Source: CAKAHY01 sp963522175 (GTDB lineage Bacteria; Bacillota; Clostridia; Lachnospirales; Lachnospiraceae). From it: a DNA stretch of 64,000 nucleotides. Location of the stretch: contig CAUQXC010000007.1 in the NCBI GenBank assembly GCA_963522175.1, positions 85,093-149,092 on the forward strand, written 5' to 3'. Each line of letters begins with the position of its first letter. The first letter of the stretch is position 1. A program made the translations under genes and the position numbers. The notes under the pieces are model-generated. The model worked only from the letters and a program-made list of their open reading frames with translations, ran no database searches and was not told the DNA's origin. Positions 42,435 to 51,366 of the stretch are shown one piece after another.

Positions 42435-42992
42435 ATGAATTCAAAAAAACTTTTTAATACAAAAAATATGACTCTTATTTCATTGATGACGGCGCTCATG
42501 TGTGTTTTGGCTCCTCTTTCAATACCGCTTCCCTTTACACCGGTTCCTATATCTTTAGGTGTTCTTATAGTTTACTTTTGTTCCTACGTACTTGAGCCTT
42601 CTTTATCCGTTATTTCTATACTACTTTATATATTGCTGGGACTTGTAGGCGTTCCCGTATTTTCAAAGTTTTCCTCAGGTCCCGGAATGCTCTTCGGACC
42701 TACGGGCGGCTATATAATAAGCTATATTATAATGGTCTTTATATGCTCCTACAGTTTTAGAAAATTTCCGGATAACAAGCTTATTCATGTGGCGGCAATG
42801 CTTGCGGCTTTACTTGTTTGTTATCTTTTGGGAACACTTTGGTTTATATTTAAAAAGGAAGGCATTGACTTTATAAAAGCTCTTTCTTTATGTGTTATTC
42901 CTTTTGTTCCTGCCGATATAGTTAAAATAGCCATAAGCTCCCTTGCAGGTCCCGAAGTGGTAAAGCGACTTAGATCTCTAAAATTTGCTTAA
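42435..42992 (+). CDS. bioY: Biotin transporter BioY (ECF S component)
   Basis: Membrane protein of 185 residues with about six TM segments that binds and imports biotin, usually with the shared ECF energising module. The blocks ALMCVLAPLSIPLPFTPVPISLG and FGPTGGYIISY are typical of BioY. TCGGAGG precedes the ATG. No biotin synthesis genes lie nearby, so the cell may depend on uptake. A BirA operator on its promoter supports regulation by biotin. Confidence 0.93.
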   Translation: MNSKKLFNTKNMTLISLMTALMCVLAPLSIPLPFTPVPISLGVLIVYFCSYVLEPSLSVISILLYILLGLVGVPVFSKFSSGPGMLFGPTGGYIISYIIMVFICSYSFRKFPDNKLIHVAAMLAALLVCYLLGTLWFIFKKEGIDFIKALSLCVIPFVPADIVKIAISSLAGPEVVKRLRSLKFA

Positions 42993-42997
42993 TTCCT

Positions 42998-43043
42998 AAA
43001 AAAGTCTCAAAACTAAGTTTTATACTAAGTCTTGAGACTTTTT
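42998..43043. terminator. Two-way terminator between bioY and the DUF4446 gene
   Basis: AAAAAGTCTCAA / TTGAGACTTTTT (about 42998-43010 and 43032-43043) with a further pairing ACT/AGT inside. It serves both convergent genes. Confidence 0.85.
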
Positions 43044-43046
43044 AAT

Positions 43047-43538
43047 TTAATCCGCCTTTCTTTGAACATAACCTAAAGCCTGTTCCAATGCCTCTCGTTC
43101 TTCACTTCCAAGCAGAACGTCAGTTTGTCCTCTATCCACAGGTTTTATGTAATTAAAGCATCCTTCTCTTGAATGTACTGAGTTAAAAACGAAACCCGAG
43201 TTCGTATAATCAAGTATAGCTATGGCAAAGCTTAAATTTCCTCCCATTCCGTTAAATGCATTATACTTGACAATACCCAATTTCTGAAATGAAGCTCTTT
43301 GATTTCCGTTAAGTTTTCTTATAGCCTCTTTATTATCCTTATCTTCCGTTCTTATACTGTCAAGCTCTCCCATTATACCCATTATCGTATCTTCCAAGCT
43401 TTCTGCCGTCTTCCCCCTCATAAAAACATCATACGCTCTGAACAATGCTCTATATTTAAAAAAACCATATATTACTAAGAATAATAATAGTATATTTATA
43501 GCTGCAAGAGCAATTATTATTATATTAGTATTTATCAT
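43047..43538 (-). CDS. DUF4446 family membrane protein
   Basis: A 163-residue protein with one N-terminal TM segment (about 5-25) followed by a coiled-coil-like region (about 30-85) and a conserved globular part with FQKLGIVKYNAFNGMGGNL and FNSVHSREGCF. This fits DUF4446, commonly found right after parB near the origin in Firmicutes. The gene starts 13 nt after parB. Function unknown; it may link to chromosome segregation by context only. Confidence 0.88.
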   Translation of the reverse strand: MINTNIIIIALAAINILLLFLVIYGFFKYRALFRAYDVFMRGKTAESLEDTIMGIMGELDSIRTEDKDNKEAIRKLNGNQRASFQKLGIVKYNAFNGMGGNLSFAIAILDYTNSGFVFNSVHSREGCFNYIKPVDRGQTDVLLGSEEREALEQALGYVQRKAD

Positions 43539-43551
43539 AATCTTACCAACC

Positions 43552-44490
43552 TTATTTTATCGTATTCAAGAGTTCCAAAATCCTATCCAGCTCTGCACTT
43601 GAATAATATTCTATCTCTATTCTTCCCTTATTTTTATCTTTCCTGTTTATATGAACTTGCGTTCCTAAAATTTGTCTTATTTTTTCCTCATATTCTTTGA
43701 AAAATATGGATAAATCTCTGTCTTCCGTATACTTTTCTTTGCTTTTTTTCTTTTTTGACAAAGCCTTTATCAGTTTTTCCACTTCTCTTACACTGAGATT
43801 ATTTTTGACTATATCATCGGCAAGCTTTTTTTGAATTTCTTTATCCTCTATTACCAAAAGACATCTTGCATGACCTGCACTGATTTTAGCATCTATCATT
43901 AAATTCTGCACATATTCATCAAGCTTCAATAATCTTATACTGTTGGTAATAGCCGTTCTGCTTTTAGATAGCTTTACGGCAAGCTCCTCCTGTGTAAGAC
44001 CATATTCTTCAATAAGATTTTTATATGCCAAAGCTTCTTCTATAGGATTTAAATCCTCTCTTTGAATATTCTCTATTATCGATATTTCTCTGGATCTTTG
44101 CTCATCATAATCCCTTATTACAACAGGTACTTCCTTTAAGCCGGCATTATTGGCGGCTCTCCACCTTCTTTCTCCGGCTATTATCTCATACTTTGAACCT
44201 GTTTTCTTAACTATCAAGGGTTGAAGAACTCCATACTCCTTTATGGATTTACTTAATTCTTCCAATTCCTCTTTTTTAAATACTTTTCTCGGCTGATCTT
44301 TATTAGGTTCTATTAATGCAATATTTACAAAAATCTCTCCATTTTTAAATTCTCTGTCTCCATCCGTATTGTTATTATTCTCGTTTTTTATCTGAATATT
44401 ATTTTGGGTATTTTGAAGGCTTTCATTTGTATCCGTATCACCTAAAAGTGCACCTATTCCTTTTCCCAAACCTCTTTTAACCTTAGACAT
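43552..44490 (-). CDS. parB: Chromosome-partitioning protein ParB (Spo0J)
   Basis: CTP-dependent DNA clamp that loads at parS and recruits SMC. The 312-residue protein has the N-terminal CTP-binding fold (NKDQPRKVFKKEELEELS, IIAGERRWRAANNAG), the HTH that recognises parS (LTQEELAVKLSKSRTAITNSI) and a C-terminal dimerisation tail. It starts 7 nt after parA. Two parS sites lie nearby. Spo0J and Noc are paralogues; the pairing with parA makes this Spo0J. Confidence 0.95.
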   Translation of the reverse strand: MSKVKRGLGKGIGALLGDTDTNESLQNTQNNIQIKNENNNNTDGDREFKNGEIFVNIALIEPNKDQPRKVFKKEELEELSKSIKEYGVLQPLIVKKTGSKYEIIAGERRWRAANNAGLKEVPVVIRDYDEQRSREISIIENIQREDLNPIEEALAYKNLIEEYGLTQEELAVKLSKSRTAITNSIRLLKLDEYVQNLMIDAKISAGHARCLLVIEDKEIQKKLADDIVKNNLSVREVEKLIKALSKKKKSKEKYTEDRDLSIFFKEYEEKIRQILGTQVHINRKDKNKGRIEIEYYSSAELDRILELLNTIK

Positions 44491-44497
44491 ATTTCTC

Positions 44498-45256
44498 CTA
44501 TCTACTTATAACCTCTCCAGCAAGCATTCTATAGCTTTCAGCTCCCGTACTTTTACTGTCATATTCCGTAATCGGCATACCGTAGCTCGGCGCTTCCGCT
44601 AATCTTACATTTCTCGGTATAATAGTATTATAAACTCTCTCATTCAAATGTTCTCTTACATTATCTACTACCTGCTGACTTAAGTTATTTCTCATATCAT
44701 ACATTGTAAATACAATACCTTCAATCTCCAATTTTGAATTAAGTTTTCTTTTTACTAAAGATATTGTTTTCATCATTTGGCTTAAACCCTCTAAAGCGTA
44801 ATATTCACACTGAATAGGCACCAAAACCGTGTCCGCACAAGTCATCACATTAATTGTAAGTAAACTCAAAGATGGAGGACAATCGATTATTATAAAATCA
44901 TAGTCCTCTTTTTTCTTTCTTACTATATTCCTTAAAACTCTTTCTCTTTTATCAAACTCCAATAGCTCTATCTCCGCCCCCGATAAATTCATATTACTGG
45001 GTACAAGATAAAGATTATCATATTCCGTATTAATTATTGCTTCTTCAAGTCCTATATTTCCCATTATTACTTCATATATAGTCTTTTTTAGTCCATTTTT
45101 ATCTATACCAAAACTGCTTGATAAATTTCCCTGAGGATCAAAATCAAGAGCTAAAACCTTTTTTCCGGCTTCTGCAAGGGCTGCCGATAAATTTACTGCT
45201 GTAGTTGTTTTTCCGACTCCGCCCTTTTGGTTAGAAACTGCTATTATTCTTCCCAT
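44498..45256 (-). CDS. parA: Chromosome-partitioning ATPase ParA (Soj)
   Basis: Deviant Walker ATPase of 252 residues controlling DnaA activity and ParB-DNA dynamics. The motif is KGGVGKTT (11-18), followed by the DFDPQGNLSSSFG and IIDCPPSLSLLTINVM blocks. The ATG ending at 45256 is chosen (AGGAG 8 nt upstream); a TTG two codons earlier is only 2 nt from the Shine-Dalgarno. Its promoter region holds a parS site. Confidence 0.95.
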   Translation of the reverse strand: MGRIIAVSNQKGGVGKTTTAVNLSAALAEAGKKVLALDFDPQGNLSSSFGIDKNGLKKTIYEVIMGNIGLEEAIINTEYDNLYLVPSNMNLSGAEIELLEFDKRERVLRNIVRKKKEDYDFIIIDCPPSLSLLTINVMTCADTVLVPIQCEYYALEGLSQMMKTISLVKRKLNSKLEIEGIVFTMYDMRNNLSQQVVDNVREHLNERVYNTIIPRNVRLAEAPSYGMPITEYDSKSTGAESYRMLAGEVISR

Positions 45257-45286
45257 AAGCAAGCTCCTTTTTATTTTCTCTTACCT

Positions 45287-45292
45287 ATTATA
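45287..45292 (-). promoter_or_regulatory. Extended -10 of the parA promoter next to parS
   Basis: Minus strand TGATATAAT (hexamer plus 45287-45292) has its -35 position (about 45311-45316) inside the parS palindrome (45295-45326). ParB loading there would therefore cover the promoter; autoregulation is inferred. Confidence 0.55.
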
Positions 45293-45302
45293 TCATAATA
45301 AA

Positions 45303-45318
45303 TGTTTCACGTGAAACA
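45303..45318. other. parS site 1
   Basis: TGTTTCACGTGAAACA is a perfect copy of the ParB (Spo0J) binding sequence of B. subtilis type. It sits in a 32-bp perfect palindrome (45295-45326) upstream of parA. Confidence 0.97.
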
Positions 45319-45358
45319 TTTATTATATTTTTTACAATTTATAAGTTAAATATTATAT

Positions 45359-45387
45359 TTGCACTCTTTCTCTTATTATGCTAAACT
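45359..45387 (+). promoter_or_regulatory. Promoter of the alpha/beta-hydrolase-fold gene
   Basis: -35 TTGCAC (45359-45364), 17-bp spacer, extended -10 TGCTAAACT (hexamer 45382-45387); about 35 nt upstream of the ATG at 45422. Confidence 0.5.
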
Positions 45388-45421
45388 TATAGTAATACAA
45401 TGTATTAAAGAGGTATTCGTT

Positions 45422-46351
45422 ATGAAATTAAAGCATAAATTACTTACTGCTTCCATACTCGCTTTTTCTACAAGCAGTATTATATACTCTATCAATCAAT
45501 TTATAAAGTATTTTGCCACTAAAAGTTTAAAAAATAATGAGGATAAGTACTTAGATTATGACTGGAGATTAGGCAATATCAAATACAGAAAAATAGGCTC
45601 AGGTTCTCCTATTTTACTTATTCATGATTTAGACAGTGCCTTTTCATCTGTTGAATGGGATAAAATCATCAATATTCTTTCTAAAAAGTATGAGGTTTAT
45701 ACCATAGATCTTATAGGTTGCGGTTTGTCGGAAAAACCGGGCATTACTTATACAAATTTTGTTTATGTTCAGCTTATTATAGATTTTATCAAGGCTATTA
45801 TCGGGAAAAGGACAAATGTGATCGTCAGCCATAATTCCTGTCCTATTGTTACTATGGCTTGCAAGATGGATGATTCACTTTTTAATAAAATTATATATGT
45901 TTCTCCTGATGAAACCGATGAAGTAATGCTTGTTCCGAGTAAGCTTGCCCGCTCTTATAAACTATTGGTTGCTTCTCCCATCATAGGTACACTAATATAT
46001 AATATTGCCTCTGCAAAATCAAGGCTTAGAAAAAGGTTATCAAAGAAAATAGTCAAAAACAACTTTCCTTTTATTAATAATTTTTATGCAAACTCACATA
46101 TGGGATCGTCACCTAAATCCTTATACTCAAGTATTATTTGCAATTACACAAAAATCAATTATAAATGGGCTCTTTCTTCAATTAATAACAGCATAATAAT
46201 TTTTACGGGAAACCATAATAAAAATTCTTCTTTTGAGGACTACAAAAAGCTTAATCCGTCTATCGAAATTTTTAAAATAGACAATGCACTTTTATATCCT
46301 CATATAGAAAATCCTTTAGCCTTTATTAATGAGCTGAATTCTCTTATATAG
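45422..46351 (+). CDS. Alpha/beta-hydrolase-fold protein with degenerate active site
   Basis: A 309-residue protein with an N-terminal hydrophobic anchor (about 8-30) and an alpha/beta-hydrolase fold (SPILLIHDLDSAFSSVEWD; YEVYTIDLIGCGLSEKPG). The nucleophile elbow reads VSHNSCPI where active homologues have GHSxGG, so the serine position holds asparagine; the acid region reads TGNHNKN; and the usual GH near the end reads ALLYPHIENP, in which leucine replaces the catalytic histidine. No triad is left. It stands alone between two parS sites, head-on to its neighbours. The start at 45422 follows GAGG; an upstream frame to 45359 starts in the promoter. Function unknown. Confidence 0.75.
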   Translation: MKLKHKLLTASILAFSTSSIIYSINQFIKYFATKSLKNNEDKYLDYDWRLGNIKYRKIGSGSPILLIHDLDSAFSSVEWDKIINILSKKYEVYTIDLIGCGLSEKPGITYTNFVYVQLIIDFIKAIIGKRTNVIVSHNSCPIVTMACKMDDSLFNKIIYVSPDETDEVMLVPSKLARSYKLLVASPIIGTLIYNIASAKSRLRKRLSKKIVKNNFPFINNFYANSHMGSSPKSLYSSIICNYTKINYKWALSSINNSIIIFTGNHNKNSSFEDYKKLNPSIEIFKIDNALLYPHIENPLAFINELNSLI

Positions 46352-46360
46352 AAGAATAAA

Positions 46361-46408
46361 TATAGAATAAAAAAGATGTTTCACGTGAAACATCTTTTTT
46401 ATTCTATA
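46361..46408. terminator. 48-bp perfect palindrome: parS site within a two-way terminator
   Basis: The arms 46361-46384 and 46385-46408 are exact complements. The core is parS; outside it runs of A and T6 make an intrinsic terminator in both directions. It begins 9 nt after the hydrolase-fold gene and runs 5 nt into the rsmG stop region. Confidence 0.8.
46377..46392. other. parS site 2
   Basis: Second perfect parS copy TGTTTCACGTGAAACA, the centre of the 48-bp palindrome 46361-46408. It lies between the hydrolase-fold gene and rsmG. Confidence 0.97.
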
Positions 46409-47141
46409 AAGGCTCTTTAGCCGGAACTCCGGCTTTTCTCGGATACTTCATACTTGTATTTTCATTTTTCTTAATCAATAACAATGTTCTGTTTGAAAAA
46501 TCCGCTTCTATAATAAAGCTTTCCTTTTTTTCTATATTCAGTTTTAATAAGCTAAATGCTCTTTCAGCTTTTTTAATTTCTTCCTCCGCCTTTTCCGACT
46601 TGTATGAAATAAAATAAGCTTCTTTTTTTATAAAAGGAACACATAATTCCGATAAAGTGGATAAATTGGCAACCGCTCTTGATACTGCTAAATCAAACTG
46701 TTCCCTATACTTTTTATCTCTTGCATAATCCTCGGCTCTTCCATGAATCAAACTTACATTACTTAAAGAAAGCTTTTTTATAACCGTATCAATAAAGTTT
46801 AATCTTTTTCTTAAACTGTCAAGCAGAACCAAATCCAAATTACTAAACACTATTGCAAGAGGTATACCGGGAAAACCTGCGCCCGTTCCTATATCAATTA
46901 CTTTATAATTTTCACTTGGAATATCTTCTTTAATCTTGATTATGGAAAGACTGTCTATAAAATGCTTATATATAAACTCTTTCATTTCAGTTATGGCGGT
47001 TAAATTTAAAGTTTTATTTGTTTCCAATATATCGCTGTAATATATATACAGTTTTTCTATTTTATCTTCGCTTAGCTCCAAATCAATAGTTTTTAATGCC
47101 TCTTCCATAATCTTTTTAAATTCGCTGTAATTATTATCCAT
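46404..47141 (-). CDS. rsmG: 16S rRNA (guanine527-N7)-methyltransferase
   Basis: RsmG (GidB) methylates G527 in 16S rRNA; its loss causes low-level streptomycin resistance. The 245-residue protein has the SAM-binding YKVIDIGTGAGFPGIPLA and the AVSRAVANLSTLSE blocks, both typical. It starts 1 nt after the mnmG stop. Its stop codon overlaps the parS-bearing palindrome by a few bases. The gene order mnmE-mnmG-rsmG-parA-parB is the standard Firmicutes origin arrangement. Confidence 0.96.
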   Translation of the reverse strand: MDNNYSEFKKIMEEALKTIDLELSEDKIEKLYIYYSDILETNKTLNLTAITEMKEFIYKHFIDSLSIIKIKEDIPSENYKVIDIGTGAGFPGIPLAIVFSNLDLVLLDSLRKRLNFIDTVIKKLSLSNVSLIHGRAEDYARDKKYREQFDLAVSRAVANLSTLSELCVPFIKKEAYFISYKSEKAEEEIKKAERAFSLLKLNIEKKESFIIEADFSNRTLLLIKKNENTSMKYPRKAGVPAKEPL

Positions 47142-47142
47142 T

Positions 47143-49038
47143 TTATTTCCCTGTCTTTAATCCTTCCAAATAAACCAATAAAACTGTTATATCCGCAGGT
47201 GAAACTCCCGATATTCTGGAAGCCTGACCTATTGATTCGGGTCTTACAATATTAAGCTTTTGAACAGCCTCTATACGCAGGCTGTTAACTTCTTCATATT
47301 TTATATCAAGAGGGATCTTTTTATTTTCCATTTTCTTAAACTGTTTAACTTGAATTGCCTGCCTTTTAATATATCCCTCATATTTAATATTTATATTAAC
47401 CTGTTCTCTTACCTCTATATCTAATTCCGGTCTTTCAGAATCAATTTCTTTGCAAATATCATAAGTTAATTCCGGTCTTCTGATAAGTTCAGCCATTGTT
47501 GCCGATGTTTTTAAAGGGGTTGAATCATTCTTAACAAGAAATTCCTGGATAATACTTCCTGCTCCTACAAAAGTATTTTCAAGTCTCTCTATTTCTTTTT
47601 CTATCAGTCTTTCTTTTTCAAGAAGCTTTTCATATCTTTCTTTTGAGACCGTACCTATTTCATATCCCAATTTTGTCAATCTTAAATCCGCATTATCCTG
47701 TCTTAACAATAATCTGTATTCTGAACGCGAAGTCATCATCCTGTACGGTTCATGACTTTCTTTTGTAACCAAATCATCTATAAGTACGCCTATATAAGCT
47801 TCGGATCTGTCTATAACAAAATATTCCCTTTTTAAAACCTTCATTGCGGCATTTACTCCTGCCATAAAACCCTGTACTGCAGCTTCTTCATAGCCTGAAC
47901 TTCCGTTAAACTGTCCGCCCGAAAACAAACCCGAAATAGACTTAAACTCAAGCCCTGAATTTAATTGTCTTGCATCTATACAATCATATTCTATAGCATA
48001 AGCATTTCTCACAATTTTTGCATTCTCTAAGCCCGGTATAGTCTTTATAAGAGCATACTGAACATCCTCCGGTAAGGAAGAAGAAAGTCCTCCCAAATAC
48101 ATCTCATTTGTATATAGACCTTCAGGTTCTACAAATATCTGATGCCTGTCTTTATCCGGAAACTTCATTACCTTATCTTCTATAGAAGGGCAATATCTGG
48201 GGCCCGTTCCCTCTATTTCGCCTGAATACATTGGAGAACGACCTATGTTATCTTTAATTATTTTATGTGTTTCTTCATTTGTATATGTTAAATAACAGCT
48301 TATCTGGTCTTTTTGTATCTTATCTCTGTCACTTGTAAAAGAAAACGGAACTATAGGCGTATCACCGAATTGCTCCTCCATTTTTGAAAAATCAATACTT
48401 CTTTTATCTATTCTTGCCGGAGTTCCCGTCTTAAACCTGTACATTTTTATACCGTTGTCAATCAAGGACTGAGTAAAAAATTTTGAATTTTTTAATCCGT
48501 TAGGGCCCGTATCTTCACTTATTTCACCGTATATACAACGTGATTTCAGGTATGTTCCGGTACATAAAACTACAGCTTTGGCAAAATACATGGCTCCCGA
48601 TACGGTTTTAACTCCCTTACATTCTTTTTTTCCCTCCTTTTCTTCAATGATCAATTCGGTTACTTCCGCTTGCTTTATACTTAAATTTTCTGTATTTTCT
48701 AAAACTAATCTCATATTTTTAGAATATTCTGACTTATCTGCTTGAGCCCTAAGTGAATGAACAGCCGGACCCTTTGATACATTAAGCATTTTGGATTGTA
48801 TAAATGTTTTATCTATATTTATACCCATTTCTCCTCCCAAAGCATCCAGTTCCTTTACCAAATGACCTTTTGAAGTCCCGCCTATATTCGGATTACAGGG
48901 CATAAGTGCTATTGACTCCACGCTTACTGTAAAAACTATTGTTTTCATTCCCAATCTGGCTGCTGCCAGTGCAGCTTCACAACCGGCATGTCCGGCTCCG
49001 ACTACAATAATATCGTATTTTTCCACTACAAAATTCAT
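47143..49038 (-). CDS. mnmG: tRNA uridine-5-carboxymethylaminomethyl modification enzyme MnmG
   Basis: FAD enzyme (GidA) that works with MnmE in modifying U34 of tRNAs. The 631-residue protein opens with the dinucleotide-binding IIVVGAGHAGCEAALAAARLG and includes MPCNPNIGGTSKGHLVKE, both signature regions, plus the C-terminal tRNA/MnmE-binding helical part. Its start overlaps or abuts the mnmE stop. Length fits the family. Confidence 0.97.
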   Translation of the reverse strand: MNFVVEKYDIIVVGAGHAGCEAALAAARLGMKTIVFTVSVESIALMPCNPNIGGTSKGHLVKELDALGGEMGINIDKTFIQSKMLNVSKGPAVHSLRAQADKSEYSKNMRLVLENTENLSIKQAEVTELIIEEKEGKKECKGVKTVSGAMYFAKAVVLCTGTYLKSRCIYGEISEDTGPNGLKNSKFFTQSLIDNGIKMYRFKTGTPARIDKRSIDFSKMEEQFGDTPIVPFSFTSDRDKIQKDQISCYLTYTNEETHKIIKDNIGRSPMYSGEIEGTGPRYCPSIEDKVMKFPDKDRHQIFVEPEGLYTNEMYLGGLSSSLPEDVQYALIKTIPGLENAKIVRNAYAIEYDCIDARQLNSGLEFKSISGLFSGGQFNGSSGYEEAAVQGFMAGVNAAMKVLKREYFVIDRSEAYIGVLIDDLVTKESHEPYRMMTSRSEYRLLLRQDNADLRLTKLGYEIGTVSKERYEKLLEKERLIEKEIERLENTFVGAGSIIQEFLVKNDSTPLKTSATMAELIRRPELTYDICKEIDSERPELDIEVREQVNINIKYEGYIKRQAIQVKQFKKMENKKIPLDIKYEEVNSLRIEAVQKLNIVRPESIGQASRISGVSPADITVLLVYLEGLKTGK

Positions 49039-49039
49039 T

Positions 49040-50410
49040 TTATTTCCCCATACAAAATTTACTGAATATTTTATTTATCAAATCATCCTCCAAAGCCTCA
49101 CCTGTTATTATTCCCAAGGATTCATAAGCATTAAGCATATCTATGGAATAAAAATCTTCAGGCAAGCCTTCCTCTATACTTGAAAGTACCATATCCAAAG
49201 AATCTAAAACACTCTCCAAAGCTTCTATATGTCTTGCATTTGTAATATATATTTCATCATTAAAATCAATATCACCTTTATAAAACATAGATTTTATTTC
49301 ACTTTCCAATTCATCCAGACCTATATTGTCCTTTGTTGAAAATACTATACACTTTTTATTTGAATATTTTAAAATATCTTCAAGTTTCACTATAGGATTA
49401 ATATCCGCCTTATTCAATAAAATAATAGCTTTCTTATCCTCTATATATTTAAAAAGCTCCTTATCTTCATCACAAAGCTGTTTTGTACTGTCTGTAACAA
49501 GGATAACAAAATCAGCCTTATCCGCGGCATCTCTTGCTTTTTCAACTCCTATTTTTTCTATATTATCCAAAGTTTTTCTTATTCCCGCCGTGTCCGTAAT
49601 ATTAAGATTAATACCTCCCAAATTTATATATTCTCGTATAGTATCTCTGGTCGTACCTTCAATGTCACTTACTATAGCCCTTTCATCCTTTACAAGTAAA
49701 TTAAGTAAGGAAGATTTTCCGGCATTTGGACGTCCTATTATTGCCGTCTCAACACCTTCCTTTATTATTTTTCCGTTTTCAAAACTTTTTATAAGCTTTT
49801 CAATATCAATTTTTATATATTTGATCATATTTTCAAGCTTTTTAGGATAGTTTTTCAGGCTATAATTTTCAGGATCATCGAGAGCCGATTCTATAAAAGC
49901 TATTTCATGCAAAATTTTTTCTCTTAAATTATAAATTTTATTTTTAATATTTCCGTTTAATTGACTTATTCCGGATTTTAAAGCATATTCATTTTTAGCA
50001 TTAATTATATCAATAACGGCTTCAGCTTTACTCAAATCCATTTTACCGTTTAAAAAAGCCCTTTTTGTAAACTCGCCGGGCTCGGCAAGTCTTGCACCTG
50101 CTTTTAAAACCAGCTTCAAAACTTTTTGTAAAACTACAATTCCACCATGACAATTAATTTCAACAGTATTTTCTCCTGTATAAGTTTTAGGTGCTTTCAT
50201 AAGCATTACCAAAACTTCATCAACTATTTCCCCGTTATCCGCTATATATCCGTAACTTATGGTATGGCTTTTTTTCGTTTTTAATCCGTCCTTTGTATAA
50301 AATATTTTATCCGCAACATCTACAGCATTTTCTCCGCTTATTCTTATTATTCCTATACCTGAATTACTTAAGCCTGTAGCTATAGCTGCAATAGTCTCAT
50401 TTTTTATCAT
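49040..50410 (-). CDS. mnmE: tRNA modification GTPase MnmE
   Basis: Potassium-activated dynamin-like GTPase (TrmE) partner of MnmG. The 456-residue protein has an N-terminal folate-binding domain, the G1 motif GRPNAGKSS in the middle, the DTAG G3 region (LNITDTAGIRKT) and the C-terminal CMGK, where the cysteine is conserved. The start at 50410 follows GGAGG; a frame open to 50467 has no ribosome site. Linked to mnmG in the minus-strand operon. Confidence 0.97.
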   Translation of the reverse strand: MIKNETIAAIATGLSNSGIGIIRISGENAVDVADKIFYTKDGLKTKKSHTISYGYIADNGEIVDEVLVMLMKAPKTYTGENTVEINCHGGIVVLQKVLKLVLKAGARLAEPGEFTKRAFLNGKMDLSKAEAVIDIINAKNEYALKSGISQLNGNIKNKIYNLREKILHEIAFIESALDDPENYSLKNYPKKLENMIKYIKIDIEKLIKSFENGKIIKEGVETAIIGRPNAGKSSLLNLLVKDERAIVSDIEGTTRDTIREYINLGGINLNITDTAGIRKTLDNIEKIGVEKARDAADKADFVILVTDSTKQLCDEDKELFKYIEDKKAIILLNKADINPIVKLEDILKYSNKKCIVFSTKDNIGLDELESEIKSMFYKGDIDFNDEIYITNARHIEALESVLDSLDMVLSSIEEGLPEDFYSIDMLNAYESLGIITGEALEDDLINKIFSKFCMGK

Positions 50411-50485
50411 AAAACCTCCAATATACTTTAATAAAAAAGAGAACCATTGACACACTAAAAGCATCAATAGCCCTCTTTCACAAGG

Positions 50486-51355
50486 CTAGTCTATTTGACT
50501 GTTTTTCTTATTTTCGCTAAACCTTCTGTTATTTCTTCTGTAAAAATTTCCCTTAGGTAATACCACTATATATCTGAAAGGCTCATCACCCTCACTTTTT
50601 GTAGTTACAAAATTATCATTTTGTAAGGCACTGTGTATTATTCTTCTTTCATAAGGATTCATAGGCTCCAAGGTTACCGCTTTTCTTGTTTTCTTTACCT
50701 TGCTTGCTATGCTTTTTGCAAGTGAATAAAGCTTTTCTCTTCTTCTTTCTCTGTAATTTTCAGTATCCAACTTTATGCGTATGTAATCATCGGTATTCTT
50801 ATTTACAACAAGACCCACAAGATATTGGATTGAATCCAAAGTTTGTCCTCTTTTACCTATGATTATTCCCATATCTTCTTCACTTACCATAAGTATATTA
50901 AGAGATTTATCTACTTCATCGAAATTAAATTCATAATCCACCTTTAATCCCATGCTTCCCAAAACTTTAGTAAGAAAATCCTTTACCGTATCTTTTATAT
51001 TTTCAAGATTCTTACTTACTTCAACCGGTTTTTCATCTTTCTCATTCACCTTTTTTTCAACTGCTTTTTCATGAGATTTTTCAATTTTCTTTTCAGGTTC
51101 GGCTTTTTTTACTTCCTTCTTCGCTTCTCTAACTTCTTTATTTACCGTTTTCTTTAATTCTTTTTCAGGGTTTTCTTTTACATCAATTTTTTTTGTGACA
51201 TTGATTACCCAAGGTTTTGAAAATAATCCTAAAAAACCGTTTCTTCCTTCCGACACTACTTCGATGATCATATTGTCGCTTGTTGTACCTAGCTTCAAAA
51301 TAGCTTCATTAACAGCCTCATCATAAGATTTCGCACTTATTGTAATCTTATCCAT
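50486..51355 (-). CDS. khpB: RNA-binding protein KhpB (Jag/EloR)
   Basis: A 289-residue protein with an N-terminal Jag_N domain (about 1-60), a lysine/glutamate-rich linker (about 60-125), a KH domain (GIIIGKRGQTLDSIQYLVG) and a C-terminal R3H domain (LEPMNPYERRIIHSALQ). KhpB pairs with KhpA to bind RNA and controls cell elongation in streptococci. It follows yidC on the same strand, the conserved yidC-jag order. Linker is longer and more charged than in many relatives. Confidence 0.92.
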   Translation of the reverse strand: MDKITISAKSYDEAVNEAILKLGTTSDNMIIEVVSEGRNGFLGLFSKPWVINVTKKIDVKENPEKELKKTVNKEVREAKKEVKKAEPEKKIEKSHEKAVEKKVNEKDEKPVEVSKNLENIKDTVKDFLTKVLGSMGLKVDYEFNFDEVDKSLNILMVSEEDMGIIIGKRGQTLDSIQYLVGLVVNKNTDDYIRIKLDTENYRERRREKLYSLAKSIASKVKKTRKAVTLEPMNPYERRIIHSALQNDNFVTTKSEGDEPFRYIVVLPKGNFYRRNNRRFSENKKNSQID

Positions 51356-51366
51356 TAAGCATCCCC

